Shown here: positions 28,105 through 36,337 of the stretch, piece by piece | How the letters are laid out: the number at the start of each line of letters is the position of its first letter | How positions within the stretch are numbered: position 1 is the stretch's first letter | NCBI GenBank assembly: GCA_910585375.1 | Contig: CAJUCZ010000006.1 | Span: forward strand, 12,624-76,623 | Length of the DNA: 64,000 nucleotides | Origin: an uncultured Alphaproteobacteria bacterium | Lineage (GTDB): Bacteria > Pseudomonadota > Alphaproteobacteria > RF32 > CAG-239 | Reading direction: 5' to 3' | Translations under genes and position numbers: made by a program | The notes under the pieces: model-generated | Told to the model about the DNA's origin: nothing | Databases searched by the model: none | The model's input: only the letters and a program-made list of their open reading frames with translations

Positions 28105-31100
28105 CTAAGCCGTATAATCGCCGCCCCGCGGATCCACACCTCTGAAAGGCATTTGAGGTTTGCTGATATTCTGAGCCGTCATCGGTTCTTTAGAAGTAAC
28201 TTTTGCCGCCGTGGCCTCTTCCACGCTTTTACCCTGTCTGAGCGCTTCCAGTTTTTCAGCCCTTGAAAGTTCCTGCGGCTGCTGCTCCGCAGCCTTATCC
28301 CCATGAACCATCGCCTGCAGTTCTTCATTCAGCTTCTCGACATCAGGTTTTCCTGCCGCTGCCGGTTGATTGTCCGCCACAGGCTGTTCGGCCGTATGAA
28401 CATCTTGCTGATTCCCCAACGTCTTTTCCGCTTCCTGTGCAAACAGCTGGGCATCTTGCTCTGCCCTTATTTGCGCATCGGCCAACATCACATCACTGTA
28501 TCGTTCACCCGATAAATTCTTCTCGAGAAAAGCCAGTTCCCTGTCGCTGAAATGACCGGCTTCCTGACCAATCCGCTCGGCAATGGCACCATGAAGCTCC
28601 TTGCTTCCGACCAGTCCGATCTCCTCGGCATTATGAGTCCGGATTTCACCATTTTCTCCCAGAGAAAATTCAACCGTTTTCCCGCTGACCGGATCCTGCA
28701 CGCCGTATGTTTTATTTGCCTCTGCCTGAGCCTGCATTTGCTCATTAATACCGGAAATATCCGGCTGCTCGGTTTCAAGGCCGGCAATCGCACCGGCTTC
28801 CAGCGGCTGAGAAGCCCAATCCGGACGCTCCTCGGGTTCCTGCGAAACAACCGGCTCTTGTGACGGAGTTTCCTGTACCTGAGCCTCCTGCACCTGAACT
28901 TCCTGTACCTGAGCTTCCTGCTCAACGGCCGGTTTTTCCGGCTCATTCGCCCAACCCTCTCCGCCGTCACGGTCTATATAATCGGAAATGCCGTCATTAT
29001 CCTTGTCCAACATCGGCGGCGTCTGTTGCTCGGCCGGCCGCTCAATATAATCTGAAATACCGTTGTTATTTTCATCAACCATCGGCGGCACTTCGGAAAC
29101 CGTACTGTCAACCGTTGTTGTCGTAGCCTCATGCGAAGTCTGTCCCGCAATCACAGCCCAGGCAGTACCGGCACCGGCAATACCTGCCGCCCCCATGGCT
29201 TTCCACACACTGCCACCGGCCTTTCGCACATCCTTAAAAGCTTTGATGGTTGAACCGACACCCAACGCAATTCCTGACGTTGCTTTGGCATTTGTCAAAG
29301 ATTTTACAACCTCCGGCGCCAAATCAACTGCAGCCATACCGGCCGTGGCCGCACCGAGAGCTGTCATTGCCGCGCCGGCCAGAGCCATTTTATTGTTTTT
29401 TAAGAAAGACCAAAGCTTGAGCTTTTTACCCTTTTTGGCCATTTCTTCCTTTTGCTTCTTGTATTCCTTGCGCAGCTTCAAAGCCTGATTCGCCAAAGAT
29501 GCCGTAGCCACAACCGCCACGCCCGCCGGACCGAATGCAGCGCCGGCAGCATAATACGCTCCTGACCATGCCGCAGTCTTGGCCAGAGATTTAAGCATTG
29601 CATACTGCTTAGACGGTGCATTTTTAGCAATTTTATCATCCAGACTCTTACCTTGTTCCCGTAATTTTGCAACACCGGCATTGCCTTTTCCGACCTTGCT
29701 CTCCAGACGGGAGGCAAAACCCTCGCGCGCTTCGCTCTGTGCCGCCTGATAACCTAACAAGGCGCTTTTACTGACTTTGAGCTTATGATCTTTGGCATAA
29801 TCCTCAATCGCCTTGCTGCCGCCGGCAATCACGCTCTCGACACCGGCCAGTCTGCCGACTTCTGCCACAATATTTGCAGCAAATTCTTTATTAAACTCTG
29901 CCGGATCAATCGGCCCCGGTTTAATACCGGCCATGCTTTCCATCGTTTGCAGACGGATACTCTCCAGCAGCTGCGCCTTTAATTCGTCATTATCCTTGCT
30001 CTTGGCCTTGCCGGTCATCTTAACGCCGTCCGTAATCTCCAGATTGTCAAACAGCGCCATGGCATCAGCCATTTCCGGATGCTTCGGCTTCGGATTCTTC
30101 TGAGCCTCTTTCCGGTTCTTGTCTAAAATCCCCTTGGCTTTTTCATATTTTTTGGAAGGAAACATTGACTCCGGCATACGCGAAGCTTTTTCCAACAGAA
30201 AATCCATGCTGCCCAGCTCATCCGCAGGAACTTCCTTGCCGACCTTTGTCAGTTTAGCGGCAATCGCCTTTTCCAGCGCTTCGGCATCCGGCCCCATTGT
30301 GCCAAAAGCATTGGATGCCGACAAAGACGCCAGTGTTTTCATGTCAAAATCTTTGCCCTGCCGCAATTCTGCCATTGCCTTTTCAGCTTCGTCTTTTGAC
30401 ATCGGTTTAACCGGTTCTTCTTTATACTCGGCCTTCTCAAGAGCATCTTTGCCCATTTCGCTCATGGCGGCAATATTCTCCGAAACCCGCTCTGCATCTT
30501 CCGATGTCAACATCGACAAGCCGTGCTCTTTGTCATAAGCCTCGGTAAACTCTTTCAGCTTTCCCTCACAGGCTTCGGCCAGTTCGGCAATCCGCGGCTC
30601 GTCAAAAGTCCCGTTGACAACTTTGCGGGAATCATACAGCTTGCTCTCCACTTTGGTAAAAACCTCAAAAGCCTTGCCGGCACTTTCCCTACGGTTTGAC
30701 ATCGGAATGGCGTCAAGCAAAACCTGCGCCGCCGCCAAATCTTCCTTCGCAATAAAATCATTTTTTTCCATTGATGCGAGCTTATTCAAACGATGACCGA
30801 CGGCCTCATCAACACGCTGTTTGTCAAAACCTTCCGGATTCTTGTCCATTTCGACTTTCAACGCCGCCAGATCACGCAAACTGAGTTCATCCAAATTCTT
30901 ATCTTTATCTTTGGAAATATTCTGCGCCGTCACCGTATGCATGCCGGTAATCGGTTCTTCCTGATAAGGCTCTTTTTCCGGCAAACGTTCTTTGGCAGCC
31001 CGCAGCATGGTCTGCATCCCGCCGGCCCATTCTATCGGCGTTTCGATTTCGCCGTTGGCATAGGCCTGCATTTTTTCTTCCATGGCCAACCGGACTTTGC

Positions 31101-31458
31101 CGTAACCAAGCACTGCGGCTTCATTGCCCTCAACGGCTGCCGTCCGCAAAACATCGTTCATTTCTGCCAGTTCGGCCGGAGGCAGATTATACAGTTCTTT
31201 GCCATCTGCGGCATTAATCGCATCCTCTAGCTTTATCGGCTCTTTTTGCTCAATCACGGCCGCTTCTTGCTCCGGCTCTTTGAACTTGCCGGCATATTCC
31301 TCGGCTTCCGCGCTTTTGGGAGCATAAACATCGCTGAGAACGGCTTTTTGTTCCCCGTCCAGAGAATCCCAGGTTGCTCCTTCCGGCAAAGGCTTGCCGG
31401 TTTCATTCTCATAAAAATCCCTCTGTTCCTGGGTCAATACATTAGATTCATCAGCCAT
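28105..31458 (-). CDS. Giant protein of unknown function with two DxDxDG-type loops
   Basis: A 1117 aa protein that I do not recognise. Residues 1-620 are mostly charged, helical sequence without a signal peptide. At about 620-800 are three Ala/Gly-rich hydrophobic stretches (near 630-675, 695-715 and 755-775) separated by a Lys-rich loop. Then come two near-identical segments, PPM-(V/L)-D-x-(N/D)-N-x-GISDYI, near 793 and 815, each with a calcium-type loop (DENNNG, DKDNDG) like thrombospondin type 3 repeats. A Gln/Glu/Val-rich linker and a second helical domain (about 890-1117) follow. The hydrophobic region has the same layout as the neighbouring 971 aa protein (R-K-E-Y-K then FLK-N-NK then Ala/Gly-rich), so they are paralogues. 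The short motif TAQNIS occurs near both ends (about 178 and 1097). Terminators on both sides make it monocistronic. Confidence 0.6.
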   Translation of the reverse strand: MADESNVLTQEQRDFYENETGKPLPEGATWDSLDGEQKAVLSDVYAPKSAEAEEYAGKFKEPEQEAAVIEQKEPIKLEDAINAADGKELYNLPPAELAEMNDVLRTAAVEGNEAAVLGYGKVRLAMEEKMQAYANGEIETPIEWAGGMQTMLRAAKERLPEKEPYQEEPITGMHTVTAQNISKDKDKNLDELSLRDLAALKVEMDKNPEGFDKQRVDEAVGHRLNKLASMEKNDFIAKEDLAAAQVLLDAIPMSNRRESAGKAFEVFTKVESKLYDSRKVVNGTFDEPRIAELAEACEGKLKEFTEAYDKEHGLSMLTSEDAERVSENIAAMSEMGKDALEKAEYKEEPVKPMSKDEAEKAMAELRQGKDFDMKTLASLSASNAFGTMGPDAEALEKAIAAKLTKVGKEVPADELGSMDFLLEKASRMPESMFPSKKYEKAKGILDKNRKEAQKNPKPKHPEMADAMALFDNLEITDGVKMTGKAKSKDNDELKAQLLESIRLQTMESMAGIKPGPIDPAEFNKEFAANIVAEVGRLAGVESVIAGGSKAIEDYAKDHKLKVSKSALLGYQAAQSEAREGFASRLESKVGKGNAGVAKLREQGKSLDDKIAKNAPSKQYAMLKSLAKTAAWSGAYYAAGAAFGPAGVAVVATASLANQALKLRKEYKKQKEEMAKKGKKLKLWSFLKNNKMALAGAAMTALGAATAGMAAVDLAPEVVKSLTNAKATSGIALGVGSTIKAFKDVRKAGGSVWKAMGAAGIAGAGTAWAVIAGQTSHEATTTTVDSTVSEVPPMVDENNNGISDYIERPAEQQTPPMLDKDNDGISDYIDRDGGEGWANEPEKPAVEQEAQVQEVQVQEAQVQETPSQEPVVSQEPEERPDWASQPLEAGAIAGLETEQPDISGINEQMQAQAEANKTYGVQDPVSGKTVEFSLGENGEIRTHNAEEIGLVGSKELHGAIAERIGQEAGHFSDRELAFLEKNLSGERYSDVMLADAQIRAEQDAQLFAQEAEKTLGNQQDVHTAEQPVADNQPAAAGKPDVEKLNEELQAMVHGDKAAEQQPQELSRAEKLEALRQGKSVEEATAAKVTSKEPMTAQNISKPQMPFRGVDPRGGDYTA

Positions 31459-31626
31459 GGTTCTTACTCCGGAATATTGAGTTCAACATACTTTATTGTA
31501 CCAAAATTATTTATTTTGTACAACAATTTTTGTCAACAAAAAGACGATATTAACAGTAATGTAACATTTATCTCAATCATAGCGATAAAACTTAAATTAT
31601 TCATTAAGAGCCTGATGCCAAAAGAA

Positions 31627-31661
31627 AAAGAGCCTCGGATTTCTCCGAAGCTCTTCTTGTC
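31627..31661 (-). terminator. Terminator after the 971 aa gene
   Basis: An imperfect stem, AGAAGAGC-TTCGG with its complement CCGA-GGCTCTT, then a T-rich run on the minus strand, 20 bp downstream of the stop codon. It separates the two giant paralogous genes into different transcripts. Confidence 0.75.
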
Positions 31662-31679
31662 AGGAGTTTTTTAAGAGGA

Positions 31680-34595
31680 TTAATAATCCCAACTGTTGCT
31701 TTTAGCTTTCATTTTAGCCATTTTTGCAGCTTCTTTCTCAGCCTTTGCTGCTTCTTTGGCGGCTTCTTTTTCCGCTTTGGCAGCTTCCTTGGCAGCCTGT
31801 TTCTCGGCTTTTTCTGTCTCTTTTTCAAGCTGACGCATTTCTTTGTCCGTCATCAGGCCGTCCGGATCTTTGCGATAAGCTTCCAACAGCAACTCACGGT
31901 CAACATTCTGATTAACGGCAATATAACCTTTGTCATCAATAAATAAACCGCGTTTGGCCAAATGCTTGTCCATCCAATCCATCCATTCTTCGGCGCCTTT
32001 AATGGTTTCGCCTTCGGCCAGACGATTGTGCAGATCATAATAAACCTCGCTGTAAGCTGCATAACGGCGTGACATTGTTTCCGGCTTGTCGGTAAACCCT
32101 TCCAAATGGGCAGCTACTTCATCGGCATATTTGTCTCCCGGCATTTCATACTGAATTTGAGCTGCACCGTTATAAAACGTATATTCGACTTTACCGCCGT
32201 TCGCCATCGCAATTTTTCCGGCTACGGCATCAGCCTCCAATATCGGAGCCGGCTCGCCTTTATTGCCGTCAACATCATAATCATAACCCTGCGCGGCTTC
32301 CTTCTCGGGAATCGGCGCATCATAAAAGTCATAATCATAACCCTTGATCTTATCCTGCGGAACATTGTCAAGCGTAACATGTTCAACAATCTTGCCCTTG
32401 TAAATCTTGGCAGGCTCCGCCTCTTGTACAGGTTCAACGGGTTGAACAGGCTGAGACGGCTCCGGTTCGACAGGCTGAACAGGTTCCGGACTAACAGGCT
32501 CTGCTACAGGTTTAAAGTCAACCGGCTCCGGCTTGGTCGGTTCAGGATCACAGCGGACAAAATCGTCAGCCAGTCTGGTACCGCCGGTATTTTGCGTATT
32601 TTCCCAACACAGCGGATTACCGTGATTGTCATAAGAATTCATGCCGCGGGCAATATCAATATAATCATTCTGCGTCAACTGGCCGCCGCAGGCTTTTTCA
32701 ATCATATCAACCAAAACCCGCTGTTCGGGAATGTTATTGGCCTTCATAATGGCATATTTATAAACAAATTCTTCTTTGTTATCAATACCTTCAAAATCCC
32801 CCAGATTCAAAGTGGGCTTGTCGCCTTCAAACAGGCCGTACAAAGCATTGGTCAGATCATCTCCGAGGAAGTGACGGTTACGGTTATCCCAAAACTCGGT
32901 ATGCAGAGTGTGGTCTCTGGCCTGAGCTTCAATCTTACCGTTGCAGTCGCCGTTATCGACATTTTGTTCTGCACCCTGCTGCTGATTGCCACGCAAAGCA
33001 TTTTCAATCTCCTCACACGGATCTTGTTCCGTATCGGTTGTTACCGCAGTATCAGCTTTGGCGGAAACTTGTGTGGAATCTTCAGCCACGCTTTCTTGAA
33101 CGGCAGAATCCTCAGCCACGCTGCTTTGAACGGCAGAATCAACTTTTGCCTCATTCAAATCTCTACCGTCCGGCAAAGTCAGACCGCTTTTCTCGGAAAC
33201 ATTAGAATCTGCTTGGAATGCACCGGCCAGATGATAGTTCACAACAAACGCCAGCGCAGTCACACCGGCTTTTACCCAAGCCTTCGATTTACCTTCGCCT
33301 TTGTTATAAGCATCTTTGATATCAACGGCATTTTTCAGGGCAACCGTACCATAAGCAAGCGTTGCACGCGTTTTGCTGGCATATCCGAGCAGAGAATTTG
33401 CCGTTGCCGAATTCAATTGTCCGCCGGCAGCCTGCAAAGCGGCATTTCCGGCATTATAACCGGCCACGCCCAAAGCCAGAACGCCGGAAACGGCTGTCAG
33501 GGCATTCAACTTATTGTCTTTCAGAAAAGCACCGAATGTCTTATACTCTTTCCGACTGGCTTTCCAGGACTGAACCATCGGTTTCATACCGTTATAAAAA
33601 GCATAAACACCATATGCCGCCAAACCGACCGGGCCCAAACCACCGGCAGCACACAACATCAGACTATTTGCGCCGATATTGGAAACAACCTTAACCGCCG
33701 TCTTGGCAACCTCATAACGCTTGCCGTATTTTTTGGAAAATTTATCATCCAGTTGCGAAATTTTCTTGTTCAGTTTGGCCAATACAGGAATATTGCCAAG
33801 CTTATTCTTAATGCGGTCTTTAATGCTTTCTGTTCTGTCCAGCGTTGTCGCCAGATAACCCATAACAGCATCGCCGTTAACTTTAAGCGTGCTGTTTTCT
33901 TTATCCGTAACGGCAATAGCCTGATCCAAAACCGCTCCGACTTCGATCTTCTTGGTTTTATTGGCTTCCGCGCCGGCTTTTGAAATGGCAGTACCGGTCA
34001 GCATGCTGTAAACGGCCAGTTCGATATTGCTCTTCAAATTCTCGACATACTTGGCCTCGTCAAGTTTTCCGTCAACCAAACTGTCTGTATAAGCATTAAG
34101 TCTGACGGCTTCCAAAACGTCTGCCTTTGTATCATTGTCAATATCCATTCTGTCAAGAAGCTTCCGGCCTTTTGACTCAAATTTACTGTCCGCAATGTTA
34201 TGCTTTTGCTCAAATTCTTCAAGCTTGGCGGCATTGTCTTCAATCGTCTTGGCATCAATGTTAACGTCATTAAACTTTTTATAAACATCAAAAGCTTCCT
34301 GCACGGTCTTACCGCTGGTTTGGCCTTTAATAGCCTTGCCGTCCGCACCTATGCCGTAAATTTTAACCAGTTCCTCAAAAACATCCATGTCTTTGGGATT
34401 GAGTTGATAAATACCTTCGGCAAACGGCGCCATCAAATTTGTTCCGATAAAATCTTTCAATTTGGCAAAAGCTTCGGCGCCTTCTTTTCCGGCAGAAGGC
34501 AAAGTTTTGGCCAGATTAATCAAATCTTCGTTGTCAAACTTAGCAAACTCCCCGTCATTAATCATCTGAATTGCATTTTGAGCATCAATAGCCAT
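31680..34595 (-). CDS. Giant protein of unknown function, paralogue of the 1117 aa protein
   Basis: A 971 aa protein that I do not recognise. Residues 1-300 are helical and charged, without a signal peptide. Three hydrophobic stretches lie at about 310-340, 365-395 and 440-460. After these come Ser/Val/Glu-Asp repeats (near 490-530), a Cys-containing domain (about 540-680), a Pro/Glu/Val-rich spacer with PEP-type repeats (about 690-740), a second domain with two GYDYD segments (near 765 and 785), and a C-terminal Lys/Ala/Glu coiled coil (about 920-965). The ATG at 34595 has AGGAG upstream and is preferred over an earlier in-frame start. Membrane insertion with large domains on both sides is my inference; a host-facing or envelope role is possible but unproven. 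Confidence 0.6.
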   Translation of the reverse strand: MAIDAQNAIQMINDGEFAKFDNEDLINLAKTLPSAGKEGAEAFAKLKDFIGTNLMAPFAEGIYQLNPKDMDVFEELVKIYGIGADGKAIKGQTSGKTVQEAFDVYKKFNDVNIDAKTIEDNAAKLEEFEQKHNIADSKFESKGRKLLDRMDIDNDTKADVLEAVRLNAYTDSLVDGKLDEAKYVENLKSNIELAVYSMLTGTAISKAGAEANKTKKIEVGAVLDQAIAVTDKENSTLKVNGDAVMGYLATTLDRTESIKDRIKNKLGNIPVLAKLNKKISQLDDKFSKKYGKRYEVAKTAVKVVSNIGANSLMLCAAGGLGPVGLAAYGVYAFYNGMKPMVQSWKASRKEYKTFGAFLKDNKLNALTAVSGVLALGVAGYNAGNAALQAAGGQLNSATANSLLGYASKTRATLAYGTVALKNAVDIKDAYNKGEGKSKAWVKAGVTALAFVVNYHLAGAFQADSNVSEKSGLTLPDGRDLNEAKVDSAVQSSVAEDSAVQESVAEDSTQVSAKADTAVTTDTEQDPCEEIENALRGNQQQGAEQNVDNGDCNGKIEAQARDHTLHTEFWDNRNRHFLGDDLTNALYGLFEGDKPTLNLGDFEGIDNKEEFVYKYAIMKANNIPEQRVLVDMIEKACGGQLTQNDYIDIARGMNSYDNHGNPLCWENTQNTGGTRLADDFVRCDPEPTKPEPVDFKPVAEPVSPEPVQPVEPEPSQPVQPVEPVQEAEPAKIYKGKIVEHVTLDNVPQDKIKGYDYDFYDAPIPEKEAAQGYDYDVDGNKGEPAPILEADAVAGKIAMANGGKVEYTFYNGAAQIQYEMPGDKYADEVAAHLEGFTDKPETMSRRYAAYSEVYYDLHNRLAEGETIKGAEEWMDWMDKHLAKRGLFIDDKGYIAVNQNVDRELLLEAYRKDPDGLMTDKEMRQLEKETEKAEKQAAKEAAKAEKEAAKEAAKAEKEAAKMAKMKAKSNSWDY

Positions 34596-34808
34596 TTTAA
34601 AAACTCCTAACAAAATTCTATTTGACGTGATAATAGCGCATTTTTTAGAATATTTCAACAACTTTTTGTCAAATTAATCCAAAAAATACCTTTTCGGTCA
34701 AAAATTTCTCTAATTAAATAAAATTATAACCGGATTTAGTTAAAATATCTTTTATTTTATATGGTTTTCTGCGGCTTTGAGAAATCGAATCGGTGTTTTT
34801 CCACAAAA

Positions 34809-34838
34809 AAATCCCCGAACCTCACGCTCGGGGATTTT
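34809..34838. terminator. Terminator downstream of the S66 peptidase gene
   Basis: A stem AAATCCCCGA / TCGGGGATTT with a short loop and A/T runs, 5 bp from the stop codon of the minus-strand S66 gene. The 34596-34808 stretch before it is AT-rich leader or promoter sequence of the 971 aa gene, with no ORF I would support. Confidence 0.85.
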
Positions 34839-34842
34839 TGCC

Positions 34843-35838
34843 TCAGACTCTTACCGCCAACAGCATCGACTCCGTATCTAAGCAGCATTCTCCGCCGATC
34901 GGCAATGTCAAAAGCGGCGTAGTATGTCCAAAATCAACATTGGCAAGAACCGGCATCCGGTCCAGCGCTTTTTTGCTTTTAATAATATATTCGAGCTTTT
35001 CTTTTGTCACATCGGAAGCCTTTTGAAAACGCCCGATGACAATTCCGCTCACATTTTCAAAATCAGGCTGATAAATCAGCGCTTGCAAATTTCTCTCAAA
35101 ACTTCCGGCATCCGTTGCCTCGCTGGTAAAACAGTCTTCAATAAACAAAACGGTATGTTTCTCAAACACCGGCCGGTAAGGAGAACCAAGCAGCAAATCA
35201 AATGTTCCGAGATTGCCGCCGACAATCGTTCCTTCGGCTTTTCCGGCATTAATCACCTGCCAGCCTTCGTTTTTAACAAAAGTGCGGTCCTCCTGATTGA
35301 TAAACCACAAATCGTCACTCCAAACATCTGACGGCTTAATCTCGTTTTTCTGATTGCCCAAAATCATTTTCTTCAAATTCTCCAGCGTATATTCCGCCCC
35401 TTTTTTCATTCCCAGCGAGCTGAAATGCGGACCGGAAAAAGTCACCAGTCCCGTCTTGGCATAAATACCGTTCAACAACGCCGTAATATCGGAAAAACCG
35501 CAAAAGATTTTTGGATTTTGCCGGATAAGCCCATAATCAAGATACGGCAGCAGCTGATTCGAATTGCTTCCGCCAATCACCGTAAACACGGCCTTCACGT
35601 TTTTGTCCCCGAAAGCCCCGTTCAAATCCTCCGCCCGTTTTTCAACGTCTGTGGAACCGAACATGTCCCAGTTTTCATCCGTGGTGTTCTTGCCGAAAGT
35701 CACCTTCAGCCCCATTTCCTCAAACCGTGCTTTGGCAATCTCGCGGCTGTCCCGGCCAATCAGCCTCAGCCCTCTGGCCGGCGCCACAATCCGGATTTCA
35801 TCCCCTGCTTTCAACACCTGCGGTACAATCTTCTTCAT
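34843..35838 (-). CDS. S66-family peptidase (LD-carboxypeptidase/MccF-like)
   Basis: A 331 aa serine peptidase of family S66, which includes cytoplasmic LD-carboxypeptidases that trim muropeptides and MccF enzymes that inactivate microcin C-type compounds. The catalytic Ser is in GGSNSNQLL near residue 90, the Glu in 'LFIEDC' near 231, and the His in 'GHTTP' near 301. The 'SNSNQLL' form is closer to MccF-type members than to classic LdcA, so peptidoglycan recycling is not the only option. A long N-terminal strand 'GDEIRIVAPARGLRL' is typical. RBS AGGAGG precedes the ATG. Single-gene transcript. Confidence 0.88.
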   Translation of the reverse strand: MKKIVPQVLKAGDEIRIVAPARGLRLIGRDSREIAKARFEEMGLKVTFGKNTTDENWDMFGSTDVEKRAEDLNGAFGDKNVKAVFTVIGGSNSNQLLPYLDYGLIRQNPKIFCGFSDITALLNGIYAKTGLVTFSGPHFSSLGMKKGAEYTLENLKKMILGNQKNEIKPSDVWSDDLWFINQEDRTFVKNEGWQVINAGKAEGTIVGGNLGTFDLLLGSPYRPVFEKHTVLFIEDCFTSEATDAGSFERNLQALIYQPDFENVSGIVIGRFQKASDVTKEKLEYIIKSKKALDRMPVLANVDFGHTTPLLTLPIGGECCLDTESMLLAVRV

Positions 35839-35898
35839 TTTTCCTCCTTGCTAAAAATCTTTTAATCGGATTTTATTACAGCTTAATCAAAATTTCTA

Positions 35899-35944
35899 TT
35901 GCATTTAAATTTATCCGAAATTATTATAAGAACAAAACAAGAAC
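35899..35944 (+). promoter_or_regulatory. umuDC promoter with exact LexA (SOS) box
   Basis: A -35 TTGCAT (35899-35904) and -10 TATTAT (35922-35927) are spaced by 17 bp. Two bases after the -10 lies GAAC-N7-GAAC (35930-35944), the direct-repeat SOS box known for alphaproteobacterial LexA. The box covers the expected transcription start, so LexA would block initiation. The match is exact. Confidence 0.85.
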
Positions 35945-35961
35945 ACAACAACGAGAATACC

Positions 35962-36336
35962 ATGCCTGCTTTTCACTCTTCTCATGCTGATACTTTTGAT
36001 TTTTCAGAAAAGGATTATTCATCCCCGCTGGATCTGAACCGCCATTTGGTTCCTCATCCCGCTGCCACCTATTTTCTGCGCATGGACAGCGATTCTCTCA
36101 GCAGGGACGGCATTTTCCGCGGCGATACGCTGATTGTTGACCGTACCTTGCAGCCGGTATCAGGCAGTTTAATTGTGGCCGAACTCAACGGAGAATTGCT
36201 TGCCCGCCGCCTGCAGCTGTCTTCAAACCGGACACCCCTGTTGTGCTCTGACGGCAACGGTGCTGACCGTATGATTTCCGCCCGCGACAACTTTTCGGTC
36301 TGGGGCGTCATAATCGCAAGTTTCAGAAAGTACTGA
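35962..36336 (+). CDS. umuD: UmuD-like protein lacking the self-cleavage lysine
   Basis: The 124 aa protein aligns along its length with UmuD, the polymerase V subunit that is normally activated by RecA-stimulated self-cleavage: 'DLNRHLVPHPAATYFL', 'DGIFRGDTLIVD' and 'ARRLQL'. The catalytic Ser is kept (Ser45, E. coli Ser60), but the catalytic Lys97 position is Arg82, and the following Lys is also Arg. The N-terminus is about 15 residues shorter than in E. coli and the place of the Cys-Gly cleavage pair reads Ala-Asp. Cleavage is therefore unlikely, and the protein may act as a ready-made UmuD'-like form. It is followed 1 nt later by umuC and is under a clear SOS box. Confidence 0.86.
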   Translation: MPAFHSSHADTFDFSEKDYSSPLDLNRHLVPHPAATYFLRMDSDSLSRDGIFRGDTLIVDRTLQPVSGSLIVAELNGELLARRLQLSSNRTPLLCSDGNGADRMISARDNFSVWGVIIASFRKY

Positions 36337-36337
36337 T

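Noticed and set aside
33050..33150. Short DNA repeats within the 971 aa gene
   Set aside because: They encode in-frame Ser/Val/Glu-Asp protein repeats and are explained by the coding sequence, not by a separate element.
32106..33983. 625-codon open frame on the plus strand, antisense to the 971 aa gene
   Set aside because: Composition is unlike a real protein and it mirrors the codon bias of the minus-strand gene, which has a good RBS and terminator. Shadow frame.
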